64,000 nucleotides of DNA from Novosphingobium sp. Chol11 (GCF_900218065.1 NZ_OBMU01000001.1:2150160-2214159); one strand, 5' to 3'; positions 17,200-26,872 are shown, numbered from the stretch's first letter. Numbers and translations: made by a program. The notes: generated by a model from the letters alone, not told the origin.

Positions 17200-18315
17200 T
17201 CAGCCCAGCGCTTCTTCCGCTGGGCTGAATGGCAGGCCCAGCGCCTGGGCGACGGCCTGATAGGTCACCTTGCCGTCCCAGACATTGAGCCCCGCCAGAA
17301 GATGCGGATCGGACTGCAGCGCCTTCTTCCACCCAAGGTCTGCGATACGCAGGGCGTGCGGCAGGGTGACGTTGTTGAGCGCATAGGTGCTGGTGCGCGC
17401 GACCGCGCCCGGCATGTTTGCGACGCAATAATGGACGACGCCATCGACCACATAGGTGGGCTCCGCATGCGTGGTGGGGTGGCTGGTTTCGAAACAGCCG
17501 CCCTGATCGATCGCAACGTCCACCAGTACGGAGCCCTTCTTCATGCTCTTGAGCATGTCGGCGCTGACCAGCTTGGGCGCGGCGGCTCCGGGGATCAGCA
17601 CGGCGCCGATGACAAGGTCAGCCTCCGCCACGCATTCGGCGAGATTGGCCCGGTTGGAAAAGCGCGTCTTCGCTCGCGCTTCGAAGTAGATGCCCAGCCG
17701 TTCTAGCACTTCGGGGCTGCGGTCGAGGATGGTGACGTCGGCGCCAAGGCCCGCCGCCATCTGTGCTGCATTGAAGCCGACGACGCCGCCACCGATGACG
17801 CAGACCTTGGCCGGAAGCACGCCTGGGACGCCGCCCAGCAGCACGCCCCGGCCGCCATTCGCCTTTTCCAGCGCAGTCGCGCCTGCCTGGATGGACATGC
17901 GTCCGGCAACCTGGCTCATGGGCTTGAGCAACGGGAGGCCGCCGCTTGCGTCGGTGACGGTTTCGTAGGCGATGCAGACCGCGCCCGACGCCATGAGGTC
18001 GCGCGTCTGGTCCGGGTCAGGCGCGAGGTGGAGGTAGGTATAGAGTATCTGGCCGGGGCGCAGCATGGCGCGCTCCTCCGGCTGTGGCTCCTTCACTTTC
18101 ACGATCATTTCGGCGGCTTCGAACACCTCGGCTGCGCTTGCCACGATTTCGCCGCCTGCGCCGGCGTACAGCGCGTCATGCGCGCCAATCCCCTCCCCCG
18201 CGCCGCTTTCCACCAGCACGCGATGACCATGGGCTGCCAGTTCATGCACGCTTTCAGGCGTCAGGCCGACGCGATATTCGTGATTCTTGATTTCCTTTAC
18301 CGTGCCTACGATCAT
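17200..18315 (-). CDS. ald: Alanine dehydrogenase
   Basis: A 371-residue NAD-dependent L-alanine dehydrogenase, interconverting alanine with pyruvate and ammonia. [20 protein letters not shown] is the family N-terminus; Lys and His around [10 protein letters not shown] and YTYLHLAPD form the substrate site. The NAD loop [16 protein letters not shown] and the C-terminal [23 protein letters not shown] complete the match. ATG 18315 gives exactly the usual length; an in-frame upstream ATG at 18339 would add eight residues. It is monocistronic. Confidence 0.96.
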   Translation of the reverse strand: MIVGTVKEIKNHEYRVGLTPESVHELAAHGHRVLVESGAGEGIGAHDALYAGAGGEIVASAAEVFEAAEMIVKVKEPQPEERAMLRPGQILYTYLHLAPDPDQTRDLMASGAVCIAYETVTDASGGLPLLKPMSQVAGRMSIQAGATALEKANGGRGVLLGGVPGVLPAKVCVIGGGVVGFNAAQMAAGLGADVTILDRSPEVLERLGIYFEARAKTRFSNRANLAECVAEADLVIGAVLIPGAAAPKLVSADMLKSMKKGSVLVDVAIDQGGCFETSHPTTHAEPTYVVDGVVHYCVANMPGAVARTSTYALNNVTLPHALRIADLGWKKALQSDPHLLAGLNVWDGKVTYQAVAQALGLPFSPAEEALG

Positions 18316-18543
18316 GTTCAGCCTTTCCGTCCCAAGCAATCACGCCGAGGACATGGCATCGCCCGACATGCGGCGATTGTTCCGAAAATGCGCTGCCGAC
18401 CCTGACAATCTATCCGCGAAAGCCCGTTGGAAGGCAACCATGGCGGGGCGTCTTGGGAGGGCGGACGATATTGCAAAGGAAAGTCCCGCCACCCCTTGCC
18501 ACCCGCCGCGCGCCGCGATAGGGAGCCGCCTTCCAGTGCATGC

Positions 18544-18634
18544 GGAGCGGTGGCCGAGTGGTCGAAGGCGCTCGCCTGGAAAGTGAGTATACGTCAAAAG
18601 CGTATCGAGGGTTCGAATCCCTCCCGCTCCGCCA
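18544..18634 (+). tRNA. tRNA-Ser(GGA)
   Basis: A 91-nt class II tRNA with acceptor stem GGAGCGG/CCGCTCC, discriminator G and an encoded CCA (18632-18634). The anticodon loop CTGGAAA contains GGA. The long variable arm forms TACG...CGTA around a TCAAAA loop, and the T-arm has the invariant GGTTCGAATCC. Its 3' end borders the accessory region, and a decayed copy of that end lies 210 bp downstream. Confidence 0.95.
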
Positions 18635-19010
18635 CCTAGTCTCAGCTGATTGCAAACGTTAGGGAATCTGCCGGAAAGCGGCGTAAATTCGCGCGCCTTC
18701 AGTTCAGTTCGGTACTGCAGAGAGTCAGATGCGAACCAAAGATACGGAATTTGGCCCCGCTTTCTCTGCTGCTACTCCCCGCACTACGGAATGCACTTTT
18801 GCATCAAAAGCATATTGATGGTTTGGAATCCATTCCGCTCCGCCAGCTAGTCTCAAGATGCCACTCTGTTATGAGATTCCGCCGAAATCTGGCGCGAACC
18901 CGTGTGCATTCACTTCGATTCCGTAGTGCAGAGAGTCCGATCAGGACGAACATAGGCAAATTCTGCGCCACATTCTCTGCTGCCCAGCCCACCACTACCG
19001 AATGCTGACA
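18594..19010 (+). repeat. Degenerate tandem duplication of the tRNA-Ser 3' half plus flank
   Basis: Two units about 211 bp long lie in tandem. Matching landmarks at constant offset: TCAAAAGCGTAT (18594) and TCAAAAGCATAT (18804); GCTCCGCCA-C/G-CTAGTCTCA just after the tRNA and near 18837; GCAGAGAGTC (18717 and 18928); TTCTCTGCTGC (18762 and 18973); CACTACGGAATGC (18782) and CACTACCGAATGC (18993). The second unit holds a mutated tRNA 3' end at 18804-18845 that can no longer be a tRNA. This looks like a remnant of site-specific integration at the tRNA gene, though no integrase is present. Confidence 0.8.
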
Positions 19011-19207
19011 CTCCCTTGCAGCAGGCCGCGCCGTGGGCCTTGTGCGGGTCTGACGGCAAGCGCGTTGCCAAGAGCCGCCCCGGTCGGATGATCAATATGG
19101 TTCAGGCGGTTGTCGGTGGCGGTAGATCACGCTTTAGAACGTCATGGAACTCAGTGGGACTCGAATTTGGCGCAGGCGTATTCAGATACACTCAGTAGGC
19201 AGGAACT
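19011..19207. other. Intergenic stretch with no recognised feature
   Basis: No convincing gene, repeat or RNA is seen between the tRNA-derived duplication and the IS6 fragment starting near 19210. Short open frames here lack ribosome binding sites and family resemblance. Base composition is slightly less GC-rich than in the core genes on the left. Confidence 0.5.
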
Positions 19208-19209
19208 TT

Positions 19210-19290
19210 CGGCTCACCGAGCTCTCTGAGTGGCATTTGCGGCGAGCTGATCCCGTACCCTTGCGGGTCTGCATCTGGCGGAGATGATCT
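19210..19290 (+). pseudogene. Fragment of an IS6-family transposase 3' end
   Basis: The stretch CTGAGTGGCATTTGCGGCG...AGCTGATCCCGTACCCTTGCGGG closely follows the 3' end of the decayed transposase at 22396-23106 (CTGAGTGGCAGTTCC...AGCTGACCCCCTACCCTTGC), including the TGA stop at 19248-19250. Only the last few codons and the non-coding right end are left. It marks the left side of the marR/mmgE module in the same orientation as the two larger remnants. Short length makes it tentative. Confidence 0.45.
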
Positions 19291-19396
19291 GCTCAAGGCG
19301 CGACGCGCCGCGTTACTGCGAGATCGTAGATTCATTATGCAATATCTGTATGATGCAATCTTCTATTCTGAATATCTCGGTTGGCGCTGGTCCTGG

Positions 19397-19954
19397 TCAG
19401 TGGCCGTGTTCATTCATCTTTAGAAGCGCGCGCCCTGCAGTGCTGACGGCAGCGATATATTCCTCCAGCAGCTCCGCAAACATTTCCATACGCTCTGGCG
19501 TAAAATGGCTCTGCACCTCACGCATCATCGCCTCGCGGGAGTCGACTATAGTCTGAGCCTGCCGGAGCCCCGCAGACGTTGGGAACAGCCGCATCATCCG
19601 TCGGTCCTGCTCCCCGGGACGACGCTCAATCAGCTGGAGGTTGAGCAAGGGAACGACCGTGCGGCTTACCGTTGAGGCGTCGACGCCCAGCGTTTGGGCC
19701 AGTTCGTTCATGCGCTGACCGGGCCTGGCCACGACGACCTCAAGGATATCCACCTGCACCGGGGTCAGCTCATGGTCACCGACGGAATAGATTTTGCGCT
19801 GGATCGCGCGATTCTGAGGGTTGCGCCGCAGGTCGATAAGCGCCTTGCCGATCCGCTGGGCGGCTTGGGAGGGACGTTTTTTCATACCTCCCTCTGCCCG
19901 CTTCGAGCCGGCTTGGCCAGGGATACATGCACCATACAAACTTTTCGTTGCCAC
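19397..19954 (-). CDS. MarR-family transcriptional regulator
   Basis: A 185-residue winged-helix regulator. The recognition region MNELAQTLGVDASTVSRTVVPLLNLQLIERRPGEQDRRMMRLFPT is typical MarR, flanked by dimerisation helices. The longest start is GTG at 19954; an internal ATG (Met24, 19885), preceded by GGGAGG, may be the real one. It is divergent from the MmgE/PrpD gene with an 82-bp shared control region, so it probably regulates that gene and itself in response to a substrate or intermediate. Confidence 0.87.
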   Translation of the reverse strand: MATKSLYGACIPGQAGSKRAEGGMKKRPSQAAQRIGKALIDLRRNPQNRAIQRKIYSVGDHELTPVQVDILEVVVARPGQRMNELAQTLGVDASTVSRTVVPLLNLQLIERRPGEQDRRMMRLFPTSAGLRQAQTIVDSREAMMREVQSHFTPERMEMFAELLEEYIAAVSTAGRALLKMNEHGH

Positions 19955-19963
19955 CTATATGAG

Positions 19964-19974
19964 TGTATTATACA
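19964..19974. promoter_or_regulatory. Palindrome between marR and mmgE/prpD, candidate MarR operator
   Basis: TGTAT-T-ATACA is a perfect 11-bp palindrome in the 82-bp region between the two divergent genes, 10 bp from the longest marR start. MarR proteins usually bind such AT-rich palindromes near their own promoters. Binding is inferred from position only. Confidence 0.45.
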
Positions 19975-20036
19975 AGCAGTTGCTCAAGCGAGACAATTCC
20001 GTTCACAGTTCACCCAAACCCTAGGCGGGAATTTCC

Positions 20037-21452
20037 ATGACACTATCGCCGATCCCTCCGCTGGAAGACGCAGCTTTCACCTTTGCCCGACACGCCGCTC
20101 GGCTTTCCTACGAAGATATTCCAGCTGACGTGGTCGATATGACCAAGAAGGCCATCCTCGATACCGTTGGCGTTATCATTCCCGCCAGTACGACCTCTCC
20201 CGAAGCGCGCGAACTAGTCGATCTGATGCTCGACGCTGGTGGCAAGGAAGAGGCGACCATCCTTGGCTTCGGCCGCAAGTTGCCCGCTTGGCATGCAGGC
20301 TATGTCAACGGAGCCATGGCTAATTGTCAGGATTTTAGCGACCTCCACCCGGACGCCGCCCATATTTCCTCGCCCGTGATGCCCGCCGCCATCGCCATGG
20401 CTGAGCGGCTCGGCAACATCGATGGCAAGGCGTTCATCACTGCAGTGGCGCTGGGCGTCGATCTGCAATGCCGCATGACCTTGGCGGCGGGCAAGCCAGG
20501 CGGCAAGATGGCCCCGTGGCACCCCGCGCCCGTGTTCGGCGTGTTCGCGGCAACACTGGCCTGTTGCAAGTTGCTGGGTCTCGACTGGGACAGGACGGTC
20601 AATGCGCTTGGCCTCGCCTTCATCCAGTCGGCGGGCACCCATGAAATCGTGTTCGGCAAGGATTCCACCATACGCGGATTCGGCCATGCCGTTCCTGGCG
20701 AAGTGGGCGTGCGCGCCGCACTCATGGCCCAGCGCAACATCAGCGGCGTCCGCAATAGCCTTGAAGGGCCCGCGGGCTTCTGGAGCGTCTATTATGGCGG
20801 GGACTATGATCGCGAAGTGCTGGTCGGCGAACTCGGTCAACGCTGGGACGTGCGCAGGGATGGCTTCAAACCATGGCCGTCTTGCGGCTTCACTCATGTG
20901 CATATCGACATGATCCGCGAACTGACCCGCGAGCATGATCTGTCGCCAGATGACGTTGAAGCGATCACCGTTACCGTCGGGGACTTCGCGCGCGGCCAGA
21001 CCGAGCCGCTTGATGAATGGCGTCGGCCGCGTAACGGCATGTTGGCAAAGCTCAGCATTCCCTTCTCGGTCGCGATCGCGATGCAGCGGGGAGACGTGAC
21101 CATCCGCGACTTCTTTGAAGATAATCTTCGCGACGAGCAGCTGCTCGCGATGGCGGACAGGGTCCATTCGCGGTACGACGAAAGCTACAATTTCCTGCCC
21201 GGATCCGGCTTCCCTGGCGGTGAGTTGGAGATCATCACGCGAGACGGACGCACATTATCCCGACGCCAGCCGCGCGCCTACGGACATCCTGAAAAGCCGA
21301 TGACTTGGGACGGTTTGATCGCGAAGTTCAAGAACTGCGCATCCTATGCGGCACGACCGGTGCCTGCCAAAAGGCTTGATCGGGCGGTGCACCAATTCAA
21401 GAACCTCGAAGAGGTCAGCAACGTAGCGAATGTTTTTGCCTCGGTCGGCTGA
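20037..21452 (+). CDS. MmgE/PrpD family protein
   Basis: A 471-residue protein of the MmgE/PrpD family, whose characterised members include 2-methylcitrate dehydratase, cis-aconitate decarboxylase and iminodisuccinate epimerase. Family signatures are AILDTVGVIIPAS, ANCQDFSDLHPDAAHISSPVMPAAIAMAE and the GFKPWPSCGFTHVHIDM segment. A typical length is 450-500. It precedes an SDR gene by 33 bp, and both lie beside marR, so the pair probably processes one organic-acid intermediate; the true substrate cannot be told from sequence. Confidence 0.87.
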   Translation: MTLSPIPPLEDAAFTFARHAARLSYEDIPADVVDMTKKAILDTVGVIIPASTTSPEARELVDLMLDAGGKEEATILGFGRKLPAWHAGYVNGAMANCQDFSDLHPDAAHISSPVMPAAIAMAERLGNIDGKAFITAVALGVDLQCRMTLAAGKPGGKMAPWHPAPVFGVFAATLACCKLLGLDWDRTVNALGLAFIQSAGTHEIVFGKDSTIRGFGHAVPGEVGVRAALMAQRNISGVRNSLEGPAGFWSVYYGGDYDREVLVGELGQRWDVRRDGFKPWPSCGFTHVHIDMIRELTREHDLSPDDVEAITVTVGDFARGQTEPLDEWRRPRNGMLAKLSIPFSVAIAMQRGDVTIRDFFEDNLRDEQLLAMADRVHSRYDESYNFLPGSGFPGGELEIITRDGRTLSRRQPRAYGHPEKPMTWDGLIAKFKNCASYAARPVPAKRLDRAVHQFKNLEEVSNVANVFASVG

Positions 21453-21485
21453 GGCTGACCTTTTCACCGAAAGGGACGAACAATC

Positions 21486-22268
21486 ATGCAACTCAAAGAC
21501 AAGGTCGCCGTCATCACCGGCTCAGCATCCGGCATAGGTCGCGAGGCCGCCATCCTCTTTGCAGCAGAGGGGGCAAAGCTCATCATCAGCGACATGAATG
21601 ACGAAGCCGGAGAGGCTACGGCCAGAGATATTCGCGAAGCTGGAAATCAGGCCGCCTATTGCCGCTGCGATGTTACCGTCGTGAGCAATCTTGAAAGGCT
21701 GATGGCCTTCGCCGTGCAAACCTATGGCGGCGTCGACATCTTCTGGCACAATGCAGGTACCGCCAGCAAAGCAGTCTCAGCCGAGGAAGCCGGTTATCAT
21801 CGCCACCTGACGGAGGAAGACTGGGACCAGCAGATGAACGTCCACCTGAAGGCCGGCTTCTTCGGCGCCCGGCTTGCAGTTGACGAAATGCTAAAACGCG
21901 GCGGCGGATCGATCCTGTTCACCAGTTCAGCCGCCGCGCTCAAGCCGCCGGTGGGCAGTGCGCCAACCTATCCGATCGCCAAGCACGGACTGATCCTGCT
22001 GACGAAGATGATGGCCGTCGAACTCGCCAAGAACAACATACGGGTCAATGCAATCTGCCCGGCATCGATCAGAACCCCTATGATCGAGGGCTTGCTGGCC
22101 AATGAAGAGACGAAGCATATTGTCGATCAGCTCGTCAGGCAGATGCCCATGGGCCGGATACTTGAAATCGAAGAGGTCGCGAAAAGCGCCCTGTTCCTGG
22201 TGTCCGACAACGCGTCCCCTCTCACGGGCACGATCCTCGCGATCGATGGCGGTCGAACCTCGCTTTGA
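21486..22268 (+). CDS. SDR family oxidoreductase
   Basis: A 260-residue classical short-chain dehydrogenase. The cofactor loop TGSASGIG (residues 12-19), the DM after strand two (NAD preference), HNAGTAS, a catalytic Ser in LFTSSAAAL, and TYPIAKHG (Tyr/Lys) are in order, ending with TGTILAIDGGRTSL. The second gene of the mmgE/prpD operon. It likely oxidises a secondary alcohol in the same pathway. Confidence 0.9.
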   Translation: MQLKDKVAVITGSASGIGREAAILFAAEGAKLIISDMNDEAGEATARDIREAGNQAAYCRCDVTVVSNLERLMAFAVQTYGGVDIFWHNAGTASKAVSAEEAGYHRHLTEEDWDQQMNVHLKAGFFGARLAVDEMLKRGGGSILFTSSAAALKPPVGSAPTYPIAKHGLILLTKMMAVELAKNNIRVNAICPASIRTPMIEGLLANEETKHIVDQLVRQMPMGRILEIEEVAKSALFLVSDNASPLTGTILAIDGGRTSL

Positions 22269-22395
22269 TCAATTCAAGGGCGCGAAGCAGCATCTCCTGC
22301 TGCTAACATTGGCATATGCGCTTCCCAAAGCGCGCCGCGCGGCGCTGCCAGACCAAATGCACCTCTCGTTAGAAAGGCGGTGCCACCCAAGTGCC

Positions 22396-23106
22396 ATGCC
22401 TCGCCCCAGCAAACATGCCGGCCCGTTCCGCTACTTCAACTCCTCTCCGGAGATCATCCGGCTGGTGGTGATGATGTATGTGCGGCTCCCACTCCGCCTG
22501 CGGAACGTGAAAGACATGATCTTCGAGCGCCGCATCGACATGAGTCACGAGACGGTACGCTACTAGTGAACCAGGTTCGGCCCCCTGTTCGCCAGCGACA
22601 TTCGGCGACAGCCGATAAGCCGCACGCGTGGATTTCGTCACTGGCGCTGCACCTCCACGAAATTACGTGAAGGTGAACGGCGAGATGATATATATATCTG
22701 GCGCGCAGTCGATCATGCAGGCGGGATCCTGGAGAACTATGTGACCAGAAGCCGCGACAAAGCGGCTGCCCTGACTTTTATGAAGAAGGCGCTCAAGCGC
22801 CATGGATCGCCGAAGGCATCACCACTCATGGCCTCTGAAGCTATGGGGCGCGATGCTCGAGTTTGGCAATCAAGCAAAGCAGGAAGTCGGTCGCTGGGTC
22901 AACAAGCGTGGGAAACAATCACCCGCCCATCCGAAGACGGGAACGGGCGATGCTGCGCTTCAGGCAGCTGAATGCGCTACAGAAGTTCGCTTTCGTTCAC
23001 GCGAACGTCCACAACCACTTTCCTCTGACAACATCTGATGGATCGAAAGACTTTCAAGGAGAGACGCTCAGCTGCGTTGCCTGAGTGGCAGTTCCTGGTC
23101 AGCTGA
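22396..23106 (+). pseudogene. Decayed IS6-family transposase (copy 1)
   Basis: The coding trace starts MPRPSKHAGPFRYFNSSPE and continues IIRLVVMMYVRLPLRLRNV, the conserved IS6/IS26-like N-terminus, then meets a stop at 22564. Later parts appear in other frames: VTRSRDKAAALTFMKKALKRHGSP near 22740 and the RRRERAMLRF / HANVHNHF block near 22945-23020, ending at TGA 23104-23106. The full length (about 711 bp) equals an intact 235-residue transposase, but several frameshifts and stops kill it. A right-end-like sequence TTTGCCTGATAGCACC lies at about 23154-23170. Confidence 0.85.
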
Positions 23107-23175
23107 CCCCCTACCCTTGCAACCCGAAGCGCATCCCCTGGGGAGCAGTTTGCTTTTGCCTGATAGCACCTAGCC

Positions 23176-23191
23176 TAGTCCTGCCGGACTA
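23176..23191. promoter_or_regulatory. Operator-like palindrome upstream of TonB receptor
   Basis: TAGTCC-TGCC-GGACTA is a perfect 6+6 inverted repeat with a 4-bp spacer, 155 bp before the TonB receptor start and just beyond the IS6 remnant's right end. The same half-sites and spacing recur at 26803-26816 and 33279-33300, each in a control region of this module. This points to one regulator binding all three, possibly one of the two LuxR-type proteins. Confidence 0.6.
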
Positions 23192-23345
23192 CGACATACT
23201 GAAGCGCCATCCATTAAATCAACCACGCCGAAATCATGGGCACCGCACTGCGCTGCTACGGAGGAGGACGCCAGAATAGCGCTGGCATCAACCGGACGGC
23301 AAAAGAAACAGGCCCTCACGAACGGAAAAGGGGCAGGGAGATCGG

Positions 23346-25643
23346 ATGATGAGAGCATATTGGATGATTGCCTGCAGCGCGATCGCAATGGCCGCTGCAA
23401 GCCCGGGCACCGCCCAGACTGCCGATGCCACGGCGCAGGAAACGGCCTCAGCTGCAGGCCACGGGGTTGGCGCCAGCGATATCGTCGTTACCGCCCGGCG
23501 GCGCGAGGAGCGGCTGAATGACGTGCCGGTGGCCGTCACCGCGCTCGGCAACGACACCCTGAAGGCCGCACAGGTCGCAACCCCCAAGGAATTGTCGCAG
23601 TTCGTGCCGTCGCTGAACGTCAACACCGGCAATGTGCGCGAAGGCAACCGCTATACCTTGCGCGGCCAAGGGGCGACGCTGGCAGCGGGTGAAGCGGTCG
23701 TCACCTATCTGGCCGAAGCGCCGGTGCCCTATCTCTCGGCGGGCGCCGCGGGCATGATCTTCGATCTGGAAAATGTGCAGGTGCTCAATGGCCCGCAGGG
23801 CACGCTGTTCGGCCGCAACACGACCGGCGGCGCGGTGCTGTTCACCCCGCGCGCGCCGAACGACGTCAATGGCGGCTATATCGAGGGCGGATACGGCAAT
23901 TACAACAACCGGGAATTCAGCGGCGCATTCAACGTGGCGATCGTCCCGGACAAGGTGATGCTGCGTGTCGCGGGCACCTGGCGCCAGCGCGATGGCTTCA
24001 CGCATAATGTACTGGCCGGTGCGCGGCAGGACCGCCTTGACGACCTTAACTATTATGGGCTGCGGGCCACGCTGCTGGTGAAGCCTGCTGACTGGCTCGA
24101 AAATTCGACGATCGTCCAGCGCAGCCAATCGAACCCGAATGGCACCGCCTTCTTCATCGAACAGGTCAATCCAACGCCGCCCGCCTTCAAGGCCGCACTC
24201 GACGCAGCCTTTGCACGCCAGCAGCAGCTCGGACGACGGGAAGTGGAAAATAATCCCACCTTCTATCTTCAGCGCACGACCGCCGCAATTAACACGACCA
24301 CCTTGTCACTCAGCGATGACATGCGCCTGAAGAATATCTTCAGCTATTTCGTCAGCCGGTCCAAGAATGGTTTCGATATCGACGGGTCGGCGATAACCGG
24401 CCTTTTCGATGAAATCGACTGGCCGGCCGCCGCCAACACGTCCGCCAACGGCCTGTCCAACGAAAAATATTTGACCGAAGAGCTGCAATTTTCCGGTGAG
24501 TTTTTCGACAGGATGCTGACCGTGCAGGCTGGCGGCTTCTACCTGGATTATAAGCCCAATGGCTATTCGGCCCGCCAATATGTGCTGTTCGGCGGCCGCC
24601 GCATACAGGGCCAGGGAGAAGCAGGCACCAGCAAGGCGCTTTACGCTCAATCCACCTTGAACCTGGGCGCCTTTACGCCGGCGCTCGATGGTCTGAGACT
24701 GACGGCTGGCTATCGCTACACGTGGGATCGCAAGCAGGCGTTCATCGACACCTATAATACCGCAACCAACGCCTGCATCAGCCGTCCCACGGGCGTCAAT
24801 CCCAACTGCCGCGTCGATTATGCCGACAGCTGGTCAAAGGGAACATACACCCTGGGCATCGATTATAAGGTGACCCCCGACATCATGGTCTATGCGACGA
24901 CACGGCATGGCTACAAAAGCGGCGGGTTCAACACCAACGCCGATCCGGAGGGACCGTTCGCCGCCTTCATCGCTTTCAACCCGGAAACAATCACCGATTA
25001 TGAAGTCGGCCTGAAAGCGGCCTATAGAGCGGGCAATGTGCGGCTGAACACGACCCTTGCTGCCTATACCGCCAATTATAGTGATATTCAGCGTACCCAG
25101 ACGATCGCCGTCCCGGGAACGCCGCCGTCGGTAACCAATCTGGTGACGAACGCAGCAGCCGGCAAGATCTCGGGCGTCGAGCTACAGCAGGTCGTCAGCA
25201 TCGGCGGCTTCACGCTGGACGGTAATGTTTCCTACATGGACGCACATTATAAAAAGTTCATCCTGCCGGGGAATATCGACATTTCCGGCCAGGAACTGCC
25301 CTATTCGCCCAAGTGGAAATGGGGCCTCAATGCGTCCTATCAGATGGACACGGGCGCTGGCGACCTGACGGTCCGGGCAGGTTATAGCTGGTCGGGCACG
25401 GTGCGGTTCAACGATCCTGCGCAGCCGGGCAACTTCTTCGGCGGCTATGGCCTGATGAACGCCAGCGCCACGCTGACCCGGGTGGCGGGATCGCCGCTCG
25501 ATATCGACCTTTACATGACAAACGTGCTGAACAAGACCTATGTGCAGCAGCGCACGCCCTATTATTATGCATTCGGCTTTGTGTCGGCCTTCTACACCGA
25601 ACCGCGCATGTATGGCTTCCGCCTGCGCTACAATTTCGACTGA
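23346..25643 (+). CDS. TonB-dependent outer-membrane receptor
   Basis: A 765-residue TonB-dependent receptor for uptake of an unknown organic compound across the outer membrane. A signal peptide ends near GTAQT; the TonB-box-like SDIVVTARRREER follows, then the plug domain (about residues 50-165: VPVAVTALGND, YTLRGQGA, VQVLNGPQGTLFGRNTTGG) and a 22-strand barrel ending in YGFRLRYNFD with terminal aromatic residues. A GGGAG site precedes the ATG pair. The catabolic neighbours suggest it imports the substrate of the module. Confidence 0.93.
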   Translation: MMRAYWMIACSAIAMAAASPGTAQTADATAQETASAAGHGVGASDIVVTARRREERLNDVPVAVTALGNDTLKAAQVATPKELSQFVPSLNVNTGNVREGNRYTLRGQGATLAAGEAVVTYLAEAPVPYLSAGAAGMIFDLENVQVLNGPQGTLFGRNTTGGAVLFTPRAPNDVNGGYIEGGYGNYNNREFSGAFNVAIVPDKVMLRVAGTWRQRDGFTHNVLAGARQDRLDDLNYYGLRATLLVKPADWLENSTIVQRSQSNPNGTAFFIEQVNPTPPAFKAALDAAFARQQQLGRREVENNPTFYLQRTTAAINTTTLSLSDDMRLKNIFSYFVSRSKNGFDIDGSAITGLFDEIDWPAAANTSANGLSNEKYLTEELQFSGEFFDRMLTVQAGGFYLDYKPNGYSARQYVLFGGRRIQGQGEAGTSKALYAQSTLNLGAFTPALDGLRLTAGYRYTWDRKQAFIDTYNTATNACISRPTGVNPNCRVDYADSWSKGTYTLGIDYKVTPDIMVYATTRHGYKSGGFNTNADPEGPFAAFIAFNPETITDYEVGLKAAYRAGNVRLNTTLAAYTANYSDIQRTQTIAVPGTPPSVTNLVTNAAAGKISGVELQQVVSIGGFTLDGNVSYMDAHYKKFILPGNIDISGQELPYSPKWKWGLNASYQMDTGAGDLTVRAGYSWSGTVRFNDPAQPGNFFGGYGLMNASATLTRVAGSPLDIDLYMTNVLNKTYVQQRTPYYYAFGFVSAFYTEPRMYGFRLRYNFD

Positions 25644-25650
25644 CGCATGA

Positions 25651-25694
25651 AATAAGCCCGGTTGGCGGTGACATTCACCGCCGCCGGGCTTATT
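25651..25694. terminator. Bidirectional terminator
   Basis: A near-perfect hairpin: AATAAGCCCGG (25651-25661) pairs with CCGGGCTTATT (25684-25694), and the inner GGCGGTGA pairs with TCACCGCC around a CAT loop. A's on the left and T's on the right make it functional for both the TonB receptor (plus strand) and the SDR (minus strand). Confidence 0.85.
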
Positions 25695-25743
25695 TGTGTC
25701 AGGAGACTGCCGGAATTTGACGCCGTGGCAGCCTAAAGCGCTG

Positions 25744-26622
25744 TTATGTCGCAACCGGCATGTCCGCGAAGATCGGCATCAGGTCATCGGCCAGACGCGG
25801 GCGGGACTGATCCCGCAGGAAGGATATGCGGGCGTCGAGGAACGTTCGCGTCATGCGGGGCTGCGTTGATACCCAAAAGGCACCGGCAGCAAGCTGATCA
25901 ACGATCCGTTCGGAAGCCTTCGCCAGATCCATGCCTCCGGCCGCCATTACTTCACGCATGGCGGTACGATGCGCCACGGCGACGGCGCCTTCATCAGCTT
26001 CGGTGGCGTCGAAAATATGGGTGCGCACCATACCGGGAATGACCGATGCGATGTGGATCGGCGCTCCAGCAAGCTCTATTTCCAGTGACAGGCATTCGGT
26101 AAAGGACTGCACCGCATGCTTGCTCATGATATAGGATGTCTGGATCGGCATCTGCCCGAAGCCTCCGACAGACGCGAGATTTGCGACCCAAGCTTCCTTG
26201 CCGCTGGCGATCATCCGCGGCAGGAAGGCACGGCAACCGTGGACGACGCCGTGTATGTTTATGTCGAGCGTCCTGTCCCACCGGTCGGCGGAGATCTCCC
26301 AGGTAAAGCCGACAGTCTCTATGCCCGCATTGTTGACGAGCACCCGCACGTCGCCGAAGCGATCATGGACGGATGCAGCCAGGCAGCTGATATCCTCGGC
26401 GTTGCCGACATCCACCGTCATGGCGTGGGCTCGTCCGCCCGCCGCCTTGATCGCCGCTACCGTCAGGGCGGCCCGGTCACGGGATATGTCGGCGGCCACC
26501 ACCGTCATGCCAAGCGATCCGAACCGCTCCGCCAGGCCCAATCCTATGCCTGACCCCGCGCCGGTGATGACGGCCACGCCGTCGCGGAACAGCTCAGCGG
26601 CGCCGCGTGTTCCGCCGGTCAT
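25744..26622 (-). CDS. SDR family oxidoreductase
   Basis: A 292-residue classical short-chain dehydrogenase: TGAGSGIG near residue 21, ADIS after strand two, NNAGIET, a Ser in VANLASVGGF, and catalytic SYIMSKHA. The C-terminus is extended (about 30 residues beyond the usual 255) with RMTRTFLDARISFLRDQ. Its promoter faces that of the VOC gene, sharing a 250-bp region that contains the GTCC-N4-GGACTA palindrome. Probably an alcohol dehydrogenase step in the module. Confidence 0.88.
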   Translation of the reverse strand: MTGGTRGAAELFRDGVAVITGAGSGIGLGLAERFGSLGMTVVAADISRDRAALTVAAIKAAGGRAHAMTVDVGNAEDISCLAASVHDRFGDVRVLVNNAGIETVGFTWEISADRWDRTLDINIHGVVHGCRAFLPRMIASGKEAWVANLASVGGFGQMPIQTSYIMSKHAVQSFTECLSLEIELAGAPIHIASVIPGMVRTHIFDATEADEGAVAVAHRTAMREVMAAGGMDLAKASERIVDQLAAGAFWVSTQPRMTRTFLDARISFLRDQSRPRLADDLMPIFADMPVAT

Positions 26623-26802
26623 CAGAGCAATCCTCTTGACGATTCAGCCGGGCTTGACAGCAGGGCAGTTGCGTTCACGCGCATCCAATATTCCTTTCCT
26701 CGCAGGTGGCTGATTTGGCTGCCCAAGTTTCGGGCTTGCCGAGCGGAGCGCCTCACCACCTTTTCCGGATTGGTATTGCCGCGAGCCAAAGGGCCACTCA
26801 TC

Positions 26803-26816
26803 GTCCGACAGGACTA
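26803..26816. promoter_or_regulatory. Operator-like palindrome between SDR and VOC genes
   Basis: GTCC-GACA-GGAC with the right half extended to GGACTAAGC, 57 bp before the VOC start. It is a slightly degenerate version of the TAGTCC-N4-GGACTA sites at 23176 and 33279, with the same 4-bp spacer. It lies in the divergent control region of the SDR and VOC genes. Confidence 0.5.
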
Positions 26817-26872
26817 AGCGCATCAGCACGCTCTGCTTTAATGCCCATCGGGATCACGGAGAGGAGAGCGCT

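Noticed and set aside
18804-18845. Possible second tRNA
   Set aside because: Only the 3' half of the tRNA is repeated and its T-arm is mutated (GGTTTGGAATCC); there is no acceptor 5' strand or anticodon arm, so it is a remnant.
22562-22680. Separate small gene after the first transposase stop codon
   Set aside because: In another frame it continues the IS6 transposase, so it is part of the same pseudogene.
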